NCBI RefSeq assembly: GCF_001704275.1
Contig: NZ_CP011533.1
Span: 8,680,001-8,744,000, forward strand
Origin: Streptomyces noursei ATCC 11455
GTDB lineage: Bacteria > Actinomycetota > Actinomycetes > Streptomycetales > Streptomycetaceae
Length of the DNA stretch: 64,000 bases
Direction: 5' to 3'
A program made the translations under genes and the position numbers. The notes beneath the pieces were generated by a model. That model was not told where the DNA came from, did not search any database, and was given only the letters and a program-made list of their open reading frames with translations. Positions 44,141 through 53,637 of the stretch are shown in pieces (position 1 is the first letter of the stretch; every line of letters begins with the position of its first letter).

Positions 44141-45541
44141 TCAGCGTGCCGCGCCGGCTACCACCCCGTCGGCCGGGTGCGCCTCGGGGTGGCCGGCCGA
44201 CGCGGTCATCAGGTCCGGCACCGGGTCGTGGCGGATGCGGTCGGCCAGCATGCCGCCCGCGACCAGCCGGGCGACCGTGGCACCGACCATGCCGGCCGGA
44301 CCGCTGACGAAGGCGACATGGCCGGACCACTGCCCGTCCCGGGCCACCGCCTCGGCCAGCGGACCGTACTCGCCCATGGGGCCGTCGGCCGGTGTGACGG
44401 GGTCGTCGTCCAGCACCCGGACCACCCGCAGCCGGCCGTGCCGCGCCGCCAACTGGGACAGCGTCTCCGCGTCGTACAGTTCGGTCCGGTTGCGGGCGCC
44501 CACGAAGAGGTGCACTCGGCCGGGCGGGCGCAGCGGGAGACCGCCCGTCGAGCGGCGGCTCGCCCACTCCTCCAGCAGCGCCCTGACCGGCGCCCACCCG
44601 GTGCCGCCGGCCACCATCAGCAGGTCTCGCGGGTGGTCCTCCTCCTTGAGCGTCATCGTGCCGTGCGCGGGTCCCAGCCGTAGGACGTCGCCGACCCTGG
44701 TCCGATTCACCAGCGCCTCGCTGACCCCGTCGGGACCGGTCCGGCGGATGTGGAACTCCACCTCGCCGTCCGGTCGCGGCGCGGAGGCGAAGGAGTAGTG
44801 CCGCCACGCCTGGGGCATCAGCGGGGACTCGACCGCCGCGTACTGGCCGGCCCGGTACGCGTACGGCTCGTGCACCCGGACCCGCAGTACGGCGAGGTCC
44901 GGGCGGCGCCGTTCATGGGCGGTCACCGTGCCCGGCCAGCACGGGGGTTCGGCGATCGCGGCGTCGGCGCCGTCGACCATCGAGCCCACCGCGAAGCGCA
45001 GCATCCGCACCCACGCCTGTTCCACCGCCTCGGCCCAGCGGGGCCCGGCGGTGCGCCGCAGCGCCGCGACCAGTGCGGCCTCGAACGCCTCGTAGTGCAC
45101 CGGGCGCACGCCGAGCTTGCGGTGGTCGTGGCCGAGCTGCCGGAAGTAGGCGGCCACCTCGGCGGGGCGGTGCAGGTTCTCGATCAAGTACCAGAAGGCG
45201 CGGGCGAGATGGGCGCGCTGGAAGTCCATGGACGCCGGGAAGAGCGACCGCAGATACGGCCACCGGGCGAACATCTCGTCGTAGAGGTGGGCGATCAGGT
45301 CCCCGAAGGGTGTGACCAGGTCCAGATACTGGGTGATCAGCCGCTGGTCCGCGGCGCCGTCGTAGGAGGTGGCGGCTAAATCCGGTACGGGTGCCCGCCC
45401 TTGTCCGAGGATGCGCTGCCGCAGCCGCATCGCGTCGTGCCGGGCGAGCAGGGCGTGGTACTCGCCGCCGACGGTGCCGGGGGCGGACCGGCCGGACGCC
45501 TCGGACGGGGCGGGGCACGCGGGCTGGTAGGGCTGCTGCAT
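44141..45541 (-). CDS. Flavohemoprotein-like globin-reductase
   Basis: A 466-aa protein: a 65-residue N-terminal extension, a globin domain ([20 protein letters not shown] near 100; proximal His in [18 protein letters not shown] near 140), then ferredoxin-reductase FAD ([10 protein letters not shown], near 270) and NAD ([17 protein letters not shown], near 325) domains. Flavohemoproteins oxidise NO to nitrate. AGGAGG lies 8 bases before the ATG. It faces the DevR-like gene across a shared box (45612), so control by that regulator is likely. The N-terminal extension is not seen in classic Hmp; a second, classic one is at 51660. Confidence 0.87.
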   Translation of the reverse strand: MQQPYQPACPAPSEASGRSAPGTVGGEYHALLARHDAMRLRQRILGQGRAPVPDLAATSYDGAADQRLITQYLDLVTPFGDLIAHLYDEMFARWPYLRSLFPASMDFQRAHLARAFWYLIENLHRPAEVAAYFRQLGHDHRKLGVRPVHYEAFEAALVAALRRTAGPRWAEAVEQAWVRMLRFAVGSMVDGADAAIAEPPCWPGTVTAHERRRPDLAVLRVRVHEPYAYRAGQYAAVESPLMPQAWRHYSFASAPRPDGEVEFHIRRTGPDGVSEALVNRTRVGDVLRLGPAHGTMTLKEEDHPRDLLMVAGGTGWAPVRALLEEWASRRSTGGLPLRPPGRVHLFVGARNRTELYDAETLSQLAARHGRLRVVRVLDDDPVTPADGPMGEYGPLAEAVARDGQWSGHVAFVSGPAGMVGATVARLVAGGMLADRIRHDPVPDLMTASAGHPEAHPADGVVAGAAR

Positions 45542-45611
45542 GGGAACGACCTCCTGACGGGGGGCGTCAGTATCGCAACGCGCCGCCGTGCCCGAAGGGC
45601 CCCGTTCCCCC

Positions 45612-45627
45612 AGGGCCGTTCGGCCCT
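45612..45627. promoter_or_regulatory. DevR/OsdR-type box 2
   Basis: agggccgttcggccct is a perfect 16-bp palindrome between the divergent flavohemoprotein and response-regulator genes. An imperfect copy (agggccccgttccccc) lies just to its left near 45596, giving a possible tandem site as in other DevR targets. Confidence 0.7.
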
Positions 45628-45711
45628 TGCGCGGGTCGCCGACGCCGACGAACCTCGTGGTCGGGCCCCTTGTGCCCGGCCGAAACCGCGAAGAACCACA
45701 GAGCGAGAGCC

Positions 45712-46446
45712 ATGAACCAGCAGTCCGTCCAGCCCGCCACCGCCCGTCCCGTCGCCGGACCGGACGCGCCACTGCGCGTCTTCATCCTCGACGACCACGA
45801 GGTGGTGCGCCGGGGAGTGCGGGACCTTCTGGAGGCCGAGGGCGACATCGAGGTCGTGGGGGAGGCGGGGGACGGCCGGCAGGCCCTCGCCCGGGTGCCG
45901 GCGATCCGGCCGCAGGTGGCCATCCTCGACGTGCGGCTGGGCGGTACCGAAGGGCCGGACGGGGACCACGAGGGGATCGAGATCTGCCGGGAGTTGCGGG
46001 CCCGCGTGCCGGATCTCGCCTGCCTGATGCTGACCTCCTTCGACGACGACGAGGCGCTGTTCGACGCCATCATGGCCGGGGCCGCGGGCTATGTCCTCAA
46101 GCAGATCGACGGCACGGCGTTGGTGCGTGCGGTCCGCACGGTGGCGGCGGGGCAGTCGATGTTGGATCCGCGCACCGCGACGCGGGTGATGGAGCGGCTG
46201 CGCGGCCCGGTCCGGGACCAGGCGGACGATGCGCCGCCGTCCGCGCTGGATCGGCTCTCGCCCCGCGAGCGGGAGGTACTCGACCTGATCGGCGAGGGAT
46301 TGACGAACCGTCAGATCGCCGACCGGCTGTTCCTCGCCGAGAAGACGATCAAGAACCGGGTGTCCGCGATCCTCGCCAAGCTCGGGGTGGGCCGCCGGGT
46401 CCAGGCCGCGATGGTCGCCGAACGGCTGAAGGAGCCGCGGGCGTGA
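45712..46446 (+). CDS. DevR/OsdR-like NarL-family response regulator
   Basis: A 244-aa response regulator. The receiver has the acidic pair FILDDHEVV, phospho-acceptor Asp in [10 protein letters not shown] near residue 65, and Lys in [11 protein letters not shown] 6-residue insertion ([10 protein letters not shown]) follows the acceptor, larger than usual. The C-terminal LuxR HTH is [20 protein letters not shown] and [17 protein letters not shown] (residues 185-225). DevR-like proteins switch on hypoxia, NO and dormancy genes. The cognate kinase is convergent at 46349-48256 and their 3' ends overlap. The palindromic boxes nearby are its likely targets, including its own promoter. Confidence 0.88.
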   Translation: MNQQSVQPATARPVAGPDAPLRVFILDDHEVVRRGVRDLLEAEGDIEVVGEAGDGRQALARVPAIRPQVAILDVRLGGTEGPDGDHEGIEICRELRARVPDLACLMLTSFDDDEALFDAIMAGAAGYVLKQIDGTALVRAVRTVAAGQSMLDPRTATRVMERLRGPVRDQADDAPPSALDRLSPREREVLDLIGEGLTNRQIADRLFLAEKTIKNRVSAILAKLGVGRRVQAAMVAERLKEPRA

Positions 46447-48256
46447 GCCGGACACCGGGAGCGGCCGGCGACTGACCGGCCCTCCGCGGGGCGGGCCGCC
46501 CCGGGGGGCGGTCAGTCGGGCACGGAACGCACCACACGATGCGGGTGCCGCCGCCCTCCGGCGGTTCGACGGTCAGTCGGCCGCCGTGCATCGCGGCCCT
46601 GGCCCGCATGTTGGCCAGGCCCCCGGTGTGCGGTGCCGCCCCGATTCCCACCCCGTCGTCCGTCACCGTCAGCGTCACTGCGCCCCCGGTCACCGACAGG
46701 GCCACGTCCAGGTGGGCGGCGCGGGCATGGCGGGCGGCGTTGCTCAGCGCCTCGGCGGTCACCGCCACGAGGTGCTCGGCCACCCCGTCGGGGACCGTGG
46801 CGTCCACCGGGCCCTCGATCAGCAACGCCGGGGTGAAGCCCAGGGGGCCGGCCGCCCGCTGCACGGTCTCGGTGAGGTCCCGGCGCAGTCCGCGGCCGTC
46901 CTTGCCGTCTCCGGTGGTGCGCAGCCCGAAGATGGTGGACCGGATGATCTTGATGGTGGTGTCCAGGTCGTTGACCGCGCGGCCGACCCGTTCGGCGGCC
47001 TCCGGCCGCTCTATCAACCGGGTCGCGCTCTGCAGCGTGATGCCGGTGGCGAACAGCCGCTGGATGGCGAGGTCGTGCAGGTCCCGGGCGATCCGATCGC
47101 GGTCGTGAAGGACCGTCAGCTCCTCCGACTCGGCCCGCCGGCGGGCGAGTTCCAGGGCGATCACCGCCTGGTCGGCGAAGCCCGATATCAGCGTGACCTC
47201 GGCGTCGTCGAACGCGGGCCGGCCGGCCAGGCGGCTCAGCCGCAGCGCACCACAGCCGGTGTCCACCTGGAGCGGTACCGCGACGGCCGGCCCGTATGCC
47301 GTGCCGTGCCCCGCGGCCTCGTCGGCCTCCTCGTCCAGCGCTTCCCCGGTCGGCGCTTCCCCGGCCCCGCTCCCGGTGTCCCGGCCCAGCGGATAGGCCC
47401 GCGGGTCGGCCCGCAGGTCGGCGCTGACCACCGGCCGGCCGTCGCGCACGGCCATACCGGGCAGCGAGGCGTCGACCGGCACCCGCAGCCCGACGATCCG
47501 GCTCGCGCCCGTACCGCACGCCACCGTCACCGCCAGCTGGTCCGCTGCCCCGGTCGCCGGCAGCAGCACCGCCGCACAGTCCGCGCCGGCGACCTCCCTG
47601 GCCCGCTCGGCGATCAACCGCAACACCTCGTCCGCGTCCGTACCGGACAGCAGACTGCGGGTGATCTCGCCCAACGCCTCCAACCACCGCTCCCGGCGGC
47701 GGCTCTCGTGGTACATGCGGGCGTTGTCGATGGCGACGCCCGCCGCGATGGACAGGGTGGTCACCACCGCCTCGTCGTCCGCGTCGAACGAGCCGCCGCC
47801 CCGCTTCTCGGTCAGATAGAGGTTGCCGAACACCTCGTCGCGCACCCGGACCGGCACCCCGAGGAAGGTTCGCATCGGGGGATGGTTGGCCGGAAAGCCG
47901 TAGCTGCGCGGGTGCCTGGTCAGGTCGGTGAGGCGCAGCGGCTCGGGGTTGCGGATCAGCTCCCCGAGGATGCCGTGACCGCACGGCGTCCGGCCGATCA
48001 GGCCGATGAGCTCGTCGGACATGCCGACGGGGAGGAACTGCGACAACTGCCCGTCGTCCACCACGCCCAGCGCGCCGTACTCGGCGTCGGTGAGGGTGAC
48101 CGCCGCCTCCACGATGCCTCGGAGCACCTGCGGGAGTTCCAGTCCCCGCCCCAGGCCCATCACCGCGTCGAGCAGGCTGCGCATCCGGTCCGGCGCGCGG
48201 AGCTGAGGTCCGCGCGGACCGCCCGCGGGCGGCGCGTACTGCTGCGATTCGGACAT
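46349..48256 (-). CDS. DevS/OsdK-like GAF sensor histidine kinase
   Basis: A 635-aa cytosolic kinase with two GAF domains (residues about 20-170, with [20 protein letters not shown] and [20 protein letters not shown]; and 190-370), a HisKA_3 dimerisation domain with phospho-His in [19 protein letters not shown], and a HATPase ([29 protein letters not shown]). DevS-type GAF domains hold heme and sense O2, NO or CO. The usual protein would end near 46515 (RIVWCVPCP), but there is no stop there; the frame runs 55 more Pro/Arg-rich residues into the antisense of the regulator gene. A lost stop or a late frameshift is likely. Confidence 0.85.
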   Translation of the reverse strand: MSESQQYAPPAGGPRGPQLRAPDRMRSLLDAVMGLGRGLELPQVLRGIVEAAVTLTDAEYGALGVVDDGQLSQFLPVGMSDELIGLIGRTPCGHGILGELIRNPEPLRLTDLTRHPRSYGFPANHPPMRTFLGVPVRVRDEVFGNLYLTEKRGGGSFDADDEAVVTTLSIAAGVAIDNARMYHESRRRERWLEALGEITRSLLSGTDADEVLRLIAERAREVAGADCAAVLLPATGAADQLAVTVACGTGASRIVGLRVPVDASLPGMAVRDGRPVVSADLRADPRAYPLGRDTGSGAGEAPTGEALDEEADEAAGHGTAYGPAVAVPLQVDTGCGALRLSRLAGRPAFDDAEVTLISGFADQAVIALELARRRAESEELTVLHDRDRIARDLHDLAIQRLFATGITLQSATRLIERPEAAERVGRAVNDLDTTIKIIRSTIFGLRTTGDGKDGRGLRRDLTETVQRAAGPLGFTPALLIEGPVDATVPDGVAEHLVAVTAEALSNAARHARAAHLDVALSVTGGAVTLTVTDDGVGIGAAPHTGGLANMRARAAMHGGRLTVEPPEGGGTRIVWCVPCPTDRPPGRPAPRRAGQSPAAPGVRLTPAAPSAVRRPSRPGPGGPPRAWRGSRTPGS

Positions 48257-48409
48257 GACCGTGCTGCTCCCAAAGATCCCGTGTGTCTGCTCGGCAGCGT
48301 ACGTGATCATCCCGGCCCGGTCCGCAGGCACCGGCGCCGACCGGCCACTCGGGAGACCGTCCTCGGGGGCCGGCGGCCCCCTGGGAGAGGGCCGATCGCG
48401 TTGCGGGGG

Positions 48410-48425
48410 AGGGCTGTTCGGCCCT
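48410..48425. promoter_or_regulatory. DevR/OsdR-type box 3
   Basis: agggctgttcggccct differs from box 2 at one arm base. It lies in the 300-bp gap between the sensor-kinase and cytochrome oxidase genes, 134 bp before ctaD. Nothing else is recognised in the gap. Confidence 0.6.
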
Positions 48426-48558
48426 GGGGGCCGCGGATGCCACCGGCCGACGATGAGGGGGCCGGGAAGGGCCGGGTCTCCCCCCGTGTCGAAGGCTCTT
48501 CCCGGTCCTGGCCGCTTCCCGGCCCAGTTCACGTTTCCGAGGCGGAGGGCACAGCACG

Positions 48559-50256
48559 GTGGATGGTTGGGAAGTTCAGGCAACGGCGGTCAGGGAACCG
48601 GTGCGCGGCCGGGTCACGGCCCGGCCGCGACGCCGGAACAAGGTGGTGGAGTGGCTCACGACCACCGACCACAAACAGATCGGCACGCTCTACCTCGTCT
48701 CGGCGTTCGCCTTCTTCCTCATCGGCGGTCTGATGGCCCTGCTGATGCGTGCCGAACTGGCCCGGCCGGGCACCCAGATCCTCTCCAACGAACAGTTCAA
48801 CCAGGCGTTCACCATGCATGGTTCGGTGATGCTGCTGCTGTTCGCCATGCCGCTGTTCACCGGCTTCGCCAACTGGCTGATGCCGCTGCAGATCGGCGCC
48901 CCCGACGTGGCCTTCCCCCGGCTGAACATGCTCGCCTTCTGGCTGTTCCTGTTCGGCTCGCTGATCGCCGCGGCCGGCTTCCTCACCCCGCAGGGCGCCG
49001 CGGACTTCGGCTGGTTCGCCTATGCGCCGCTGTCCGACGCCGTCCACTCGCCCGGCGTGGGCGCCGACATGTGGATCATGGGTGTGGCGCTCTCCGGATT
49101 CGGTTCGATCCTGGGCGCGGTCAACTTCATCACCACCATCATCTGTATGCGCGCACCCGGCCTGACGATGTTCCGGATGCCGATCTTCACCTGGAACGTG
49201 CTGCTGACCGCGGTGCTGATCCTGATGGTGTTCCCGGTCCTCGCCGCCGCGCTGTTCGCCCTGGAGATGGACCGCAAGTTCGGCTCCCACATCTTCGACG
49301 CGGCCAACGGCGGCGCCCTGTTGTGGCAGCACCTCTTCTGGTTCTTCGGCCATCCCGAGGTCTACGTCCTCGCCCTGCCGTTCTTCGGCATAGTCTCCGA
49401 GATCATCCCGGTCTTCGCCCGCAAGCCGATGTTCGGCTACATCGGCCTGATCGCCGCGACCATCTCGATCGCGGGCCTCTCGGTGACGGTGTGGGCACAC
49501 CACATGTACGTCACCGGCGGCGTCCTGTTGCCGTTCTTCTCCTTCATGACGTTCCTGATCGCCGTCCCCACCGGGGTGAAGTTCTTCAACTGGATCGGCA
49601 CCATGTGGCGCGGCTCGCTGTCCTTCGAAACCCCGATGCTGTGGGCCACCGGCTTCCTGGTCACCTTCGTCTTCGGCGGCCTGACCGGCGTCATCCTGGC
49701 TTCCCCGCCGCTGGACTTCCACGTCTCCGACACCTACTTCGTCGTCGCGCACTTCCACTACACGCTCTTCGGCACCGTGGTGTACGCGATGTTCGCCGGA
49801 TTCCACTTCTGGTGGCCCAAGTTCACCGGCAAGCTCCTCGACGAACGCCTGGGCAAGATCACCTTCTGGACGCTCACAGTGGGCTTCAACCTCACCTTCC
49901 TCGTCCAGCACTGGCTCGGCGCCGCAGGCATGCCCCGCCGCTACGCCGACTACCTCGCCGCCGACGGCTTCACCACCCTCAACACCCTCTCCACCATCGG
50001 CTCCTTCCTCCTGGGCCTGTCCTTCCTCCCGTTCTTCTACAACGTCTGGAGGACCGCCAAATACGGCACGGAGGTCGGCTGCGACGACCCCTGGGGCTAC
50101 GGCCGCTCCCTGGAGTGGGTCACCTCCTGCCCGCCGCCGCGCCACAACTTCACCGCCCTGCCCCGGATCCGCAGCGAGTCCCCGGCCTTCGACCTGCACC
50201 ACCCCGTGGTCGCCGACGCCCTCGCCGCGGCGGACCGTCCCACCGTCGACCACTGA
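48559..50256 (+). CDS. ctaD: Cytochrome c oxidase subunit I (aa3-type)
   Basis: A 565-aa heme-copper oxidase catalytic subunit with about twelve spans. Heme a ligand His is in [17 protein letters not shown]; CuB and the cross-linked Tyr are in [18 protein letters not shown]; further CuB histidines are in [10 protein letters not shown]; heme ligands are in [10 protein letters not shown]. It reduces O2 to water and pumps protons. GTG 48559 gives a 30-residue leader before TTTDHKQIG. No subunits II, III or assembly genes are adjacent, so this is an orphan, probably alternative copy; the nearby DevR-type box suggests it is used when oxygen is low. A small membrane gene follows after 13 bases. Confidence 0.92.
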   Translation: MDGWEVQATAVREPVRGRVTARPRRRNKVVEWLTTTDHKQIGTLYLVSAFAFFLIGGLMALLMRAELARPGTQILSNEQFNQAFTMHGSVMLLLFAMPLFTGFANWLMPLQIGAPDVAFPRLNMLAFWLFLFGSLIAAAGFLTPQGAADFGWFAYAPLSDAVHSPGVGADMWIMGVALSGFGSILGAVNFITTIICMRAPGLTMFRMPIFTWNVLLTAVLILMVFPVLAAALFALEMDRKFGSHIFDAANGGALLWQHLFWFFGHPEVYVLALPFFGIVSEIIPVFARKPMFGYIGLIAATISIAGLSVTVWAHHMYVTGGVLLPFFSFMTFLIAVPTGVKFFNWIGTMWRGSLSFETPMLWATGFLVTFVFGGLTGVILASPPLDFHVSDTYFVVAHFHYTLFGTVVYAMFAGFHFWWPKFTGKLLDERLGKITFWTLTVGFNLTFLVQHWLGAAGMPRRYADYLAADGFTTLNTLSTIGSFLLGLSFLPFFYNVWRTAKYGTEVGCDDPWGYGRSLEWVTSCPPPRHNFTALPRIRSESPAFDLHHPVVADALAAADRPTVDH

Positions 50257-50269
50257 GCAAGGAGCGGTC

Positions 50270-50488
50270 ATGCTGTCTCCCGCCGTCCTCGCCCTGGGGG
50301 CCACCGCCCTCAGCGCCTCCGGCTGCGTCTGGTACCTGCCCGCGGCGGCCGACCTGCGGGCCGGATCCGACCGCCCCGTCTCCCGGCGCCTGGCGGCCGC
50401 CGCCTGTCTCACCGGCCGGGCGACCGTCGCGCTCTCCGCCCTGCTGCTGGCCGCGGCGTCCTGGACCGGGGAGACCGTCGGCCGGTGA
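50270..50488 (+). CDS. Small two-TM protein downstream of ctaD
   Basis: A 72-aa membrane protein (ALGATALSASGCVWYLPAAA and TVALSALLLAAASW). No family is recognised. AAGGAG 5 bases before the ATG and the 13-base gap to ctaD argue that it is a real co-transcribed gene, perhaps a small oxidase subunit. Confidence 0.6.
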   Translation: MLSPAVLALGATALSASGCVWYLPAAADLRAGSDRPVSRRLAAAACLTGRATVALSALLLAAASWTGETVGR

Positions 50489-50537
50489 GGTCGACGGCCG
50501 GCCGGGAGTTCGCCGAGCGCGGCGGTCCTCGGCGCCG

Positions 50538-50996
50538 TCAGTCCGGCAGATCGCCGTTGCCGCCCAGGTTGGCCACCATGCGGCGCAGGACGTTGATCGT
50601 GGTCACGAAGTCCACGGCAGCCACGCCTTCGTGCATCTGCCGGTGCACGCGCAGATTGCGCTCCCCGGCTCGAAGACGCCCCGCCTCGCCCGCCTCGGTC
50701 AGCGTCATCGCCCCGGCGTCCTCCGCCAACCAGCCACGGGCGACGAGGTCGTCGAAGACGTCGTGGAAGTCGATCCCGAGGTCCTCGTACCGCGCCAGCC
50801 GCTCGATCAACGTCTCCCGGGTCCACCGGCCCGGAGCCCCGGCGACGTGGTTGAGCGTCCACCAATGCGGCTGGGTGAGATCCTCCACCGCCAACTGGGC
50901 ACGCAGGGCCCCGACGACCCGTCGGTACGCCTCGCCGCTCCACGCACCGATGGGCTGAGCGGCCAGTTGCTCCTGCGGATAGTCCTTGAGTGTCAC
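50538..50996 (-). CDS. MarR-like winged-helix protein
   Basis: A 152-aa protein with a MarR-type fold: LTQPHWWTLNHVAGAPGRWT, LGIDFHDVFDDLVARGWLAE and MTLTEAGEAGRLRAGERNLR, then a C-terminal dimer helix (FVTTINVLRRMVANLGG). The H-x-x-H residues in RVHRQMHEGV are typical of a Streptomyces subgroup. GTG 50996 follows AGGAGG at about ten bases. Ligand and targets are unknown; it may control itself. Confidence 0.7.
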   Translation of the reverse strand: MTLKDYPQEQLAAQPIGAWSGEAYRRVVGALRAQLAVEDLTQPHWWTLNHVAGAPGRWTRETLIERLARYEDLGIDFHDVFDDLVARGWLAEDAGAMTLTEAGEAGRLRAGERNLRVHRQMHEGVAAVDFVTTINVLRRMVANLGGNGDLPD

Positions 50997-51142
50997 GTCG
51001 ACGCGCCTCCTGTAGGGATCACCTGGACGCGCTCAACGTAGGACCTCAAGTCCAGTTGAGATCAAGCCGGTTCCGGCGGCGGCATCCCGTTCGGCTCCGC
51101 GGCACGCGCCTGGAGCGCCGTCGCCGCCGCAGGACGGCTCTC

Positions 51143-51604
51143 TCAACTGCCGTACGCCAGCGCCGTGATGCCCAGCGCCAGCAGCGTGCCGACCTTGACG
51201 GTCTCGAAGGCGATGTAGACGAGGTGGGCGCGGGACCGGGGGAGTGTTTCGCCGGCGAGCACGCGGTCGGAGCGGCGGTTGAGGACGGGGCGGACGGCGG
51301 TGAGCTGGACGGCCAGGAGTAGTGCGCCGAGGACGGTCAGGACGACGACCGGGGCCGGTGGGGAGGCGAGGGCGACGGCGGTGACGAGCACCACCGCCAA
51401 GACCGCCTCCACCGCGTTGAGGGCCCGGAAGACCAGTCGACCGATGCCGAGTCCGAGGGGGATGGTGACGCCGGGGGCACGGAACTTCAGCGGTGCCTCC
51501 AGGAAGGAGATCGCCAGGACCATCCCGAGCCACACGAAGGTGGCCGCGACGGCGACGGCGGCCGCGGTGCCGTTCATGGCGCCGGTGTCATGGAGGGCGT
51601 GCAT
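51143..51604 (-). CDS. Four-TM membrane protein of unknown function
   Basis: A 153-aa integral membrane protein: spans at AVAVAATFVWLGMVLAISF, AVEAVLAVVLVTAVALA, VVVLTVLGALLLAVQLTAV and TVKVGTLLALGITALA. FLEAPLKFRAPGVTIPLGLGI is a conserved loop of an actinobacterial family without known function. ATG 51604 or 51577 are both possible. It lies 55 bases after the flavohemoprotein gene on the same strand, so it may be in the NO-detoxification unit. Confidence 0.7.
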   Translation of the reverse strand: MHALHDTGAMNGTAAAVAVAATFVWLGMVLAISFLEAPLKFRAPGVTIPLGLGIGRLVFRALNAVEAVLAVVLVTAVALASPPAPVVVLTVLGALLLAVQLTAVRPVLNRRSDRVLAGETLPRSRAHLVYIAFETVKVGTLLALGITALAYGS

Positions 51605-51659
51605 GCGCGGGGTGTCCTCTCGTCGCTTCGGTACATCTGGTCGGCCTGCGGGACGTGGC

Positions 51660-52883
51660 CTACTGCTGCGCCAACCAGAGGTCGGGGCCGAACACTTCGT
51701 AGTGGACCGCCCGTGGCGGGACCCCATGGCGGAGCAGGTCGCCCCGCAGGGTACGCATGAACGCCAAGGGGCCGCAGAGGTAGGCGGTGACGTCCTCGGG
51801 CAGGGGCAGCCCGCTGATGTCGGCCCGGCCCGAGGAGACCGTCACCGGAGCCGAGGCGGAGGCGGTCGCCGATGCCTGGTGGCCCGGATCCTCGTACCAC
51901 AGGTGCAGCGAGGCGTGGGGCAGGGCGCACACCAGCCGGCGCAGTTCGTCGCGGTGCGCGTGGTCGGCCGGGGAGCGGTCGGCGTGGACGACGGTGACCG
52001 GCCGGGGCGATCCCGTGGCGACCAGGTGGTGGAGCATGGCGAGCACGGGGGTGCCGCCGATGCCGGCGGAGGCCAGCAGCAGCGGGGCGTCGCCGTCCGG
52101 CAGCGTCAGATCTCCGAACGGGGCGGAGACAGGGAGCACCTCGCCGACGCGTGCCCGGTCGTGCAGCCAGGAGGACACCTCGCCGGCCGGTCCGGCCCCC
52201 GCGCGGACGCGTTTGACGGTGAGCCGCCACTCGGGCCGTCCGGGCGCGCCGGACAGGCTGTACTGGCGGATCTGCCGTGCGCCGTCGGGGAGTTCGACCC
52301 GCACGCTGACGTACTGGCCGGGGCGGAAGGGGTGGGCCGGGGTGCCGTCGGCGGGGCGCAGGATGAGCGCGAGCGTGTCCGGGGTCTCCTCGTGCCGGGC
52401 GACGACCGTCATGCGCTGCCAGGTGCCGCCTTCGGGGGTGCCGTGCTGCTCGTAGAGCCGGGCTTCGACGGCTATCAGCGCGTTGGCCATCAGCCAGTAG
52501 ACCTCGTCCCAGGCGTCGGCGACCTGTGGGGTGACGGCCTCGCCGAGGACGTCGGCGATCGCCGCGAACAGATGCCGGTGGACGACCTTGTACTGGTCGG
52601 AGGTGACGCCGAGCGAGGCGTGCTTGTGCGCGATCCGGGCGAGCATCGCGTCCGGGCGGGTGTCGGGGTGCTCCAGCAGCATGCGGGCGAAGGCCGCGAT
52701 GGAGCCCGCCAGGGCCTGCCGCTGCTCGCCGTTGGCCTGGTTGCCGCGGTTGAACAGGTCGTGCGACAGCCCCGGATGGGCGTCGAACAGCTTCCGGTAG
52801 AAGAGCGCGGTGATCTCCTCGATGGCGGCGCCGACGGCGGGGAGCGTTGCCTTGACGACGGGTGCGGACTGCTCGGAGAGCAC
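51660..52883 (-). CDS. hmp: Flavohemoprotein (nitric oxide dioxygenase)
   Basis: A 407-aa classic flavohemoprotein. The globin domain has the proximal His in ARIAHKHASLGVTSDQY near residue 85 and the distal region in FYRKLFDAHPGLSHDLF. The FAD motif is RQYSLSG near 205, and the NAD part is LLLASAGIGGTPVLAMLHH and TAYLCGPLAFMRTLR. It turns NO and O2 into nitrate using NAD(P)H. GTG 52883 is used because GGAGG lies 6 bases upstream. An NsrR-type palindrome lies just before it, and an NsrR-like gene is divergent upstream on the same strand, so induction by NO is expected. Confidence 0.9.
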   Translation of the reverse strand: MLSEQSAPVVKATLPAVGAAIEEITALFYRKLFDAHPGLSHDLFNRGNQANGEQRQALAGSIAAFARMLLEHPDTRPDAMLARIAHKHASLGVTSDQYKVVHRHLFAAIADVLGEAVTPQVADAWDEVYWLMANALIAVEARLYEQHGTPEGGTWQRMTVVARHEETPDTLALILRPADGTPAHPFRPGQYVSVRVELPDGARQIRQYSLSGAPGRPEWRLTVKRVRAGAGPAGEVSSWLHDRARVGEVLPVSAPFGDLTLPDGDAPLLLASAGIGGTPVLAMLHHLVATGSPRPVTVVHADRSPADHAHRDELRRLVCALPHASLHLWYEDPGHQASATASASAPVTVSSGRADISGLPLPEDVTAYLCGPLAFMRTLRGDLLRHGVPPRAVHYEVFGPDLWLAQQ

Positions 52884-52898
52884 GAGCCACCTCCATAT

Positions 52899-52921
52899 AA
52901 CTCGTAGATGATCTACCAATT
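52899..52921. promoter_or_regulatory. NsrR-type operator upstream of hmp
   Basis: The core gtagatgatctac (52904-52916) is a perfect 13-bp palindrome. The right half, atgatctaccaatt, closely matches the S. coelicolor NsrR site at hmpA. It lies 16 bp before the hmp start. Confidence 0.75.
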
Positions 52922-53003
52922 TTTGCGTGCGGTGAGTCGCCCGGGCGTCGGGGCGGCTCGGTGGGTGTGCCCCGAAGCGGGGCGCGATGGTGCGGCGGGA
53001 CGG

Positions 53004-53447
53004 TCAGCCGGGGCGCGGACCGGTGAGGCTGATCAGCACCGGACCGGTGGGCGATGCCACGACCTCCGACACCGTCAGCGGGTCGAGCGTGGCGTAGAAC
53101 GCCTCCTGTGCCTCGCGCAGCGCCCGGCGGAGCCGGCAGGCCGCTCGCAGCGGGCACGGCGGGTCGCCCTCGCAGGCGACGACCTCGTCCTCGCCCTCCA
53201 GCTCGCGCACCAGCCAGCCCACCGATGCCTGGTGTCCCAGGCCGGTGAGCTCCAGCCCGCCGCCGCGGCCCCGGCGGGCCTCGACCACGCCGAGATGCTG
53301 GAGTCGGCTGATCGCCTTCGCCATGTGGGTGTACGGCACGTCCATCGCCTCGGCCACCTCGCGGGTGGTCAGGGGAGCGCCCGGCTCCGCGACGGCCAGG
53401 CGCATCACGGCGCGGAGTGCCAGATCAGTGAACTTCGTCAACCGCAC
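53004..53447 (-). CDS. nsrR: NsrR-like Rrf2-family NO sensor
   Basis: A 147-aa Rrf2 repressor. The winged helix is MRLTKFTDLALRAVMRLAVA, TTREVAEAMDVPYTHMAKAI and RGGGLELTG. Three cysteines in ACEGDPPCPLRAACRLRRAL (near 90-110) match the [4Fe-4S] ligands of Streptomyces NsrR. When NO destroys the cluster the protein leaves DNA and hmp is expressed. The product lies 120 bp upstream of hmp on the same strand. A second inverted repeat precedes its own start (53463-53485). Confidence 0.87.
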   Translation of the reverse strand: MRLTKFTDLALRAVMRLAVAEPGAPLTTREVAEAMDVPYTHMAKAISRLQHLGVVEARRGRGGGLELTGLGHQASVGWLVRELEGEDEVVACEGDPPCPLRAACRLRRALREAQEAFYATLDPLTVSEVVASPTGPVLISLTGPRPG

Positions 53448-53462
53448 GCCATGACGGTATCA

Positions 53463-53485
53463 AATACGCATGCTAGGTTCGTATT
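53463..53485. promoter_or_regulatory. Inverted repeat upstream of nsrR
   Basis: aatacg (53463-53468) and cgtatt (53480-53485) are perfect arms 11 bases apart, 16 bp before the nsrR start. It may be an autoregulatory site, though it does not match the hmp box well. Confidence 0.45.
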
Positions 53486-53637
53486 CAGGGGTGGGTTCCG
53501 GGGTGGCGACGCGGTGTCGGGGTGTGCTAACCCTCGTGCCGTGGGCCGCGCCGGAGAAGAGCTGGGGGAGCGAGGGACGCGCACGGACCACGTGGATCGT
53601 GCGCACCACAGGGACACGCAACGGATGGTGACCATTG

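Noticed and set aside
48255..51041. A 928-codon plus-strand open frame
   Set aside because: It is a shadow of ctaD and neighbours; the composition is His/Arg/Pro-rich with no domains, while the true ctaD frame has all metal ligands.
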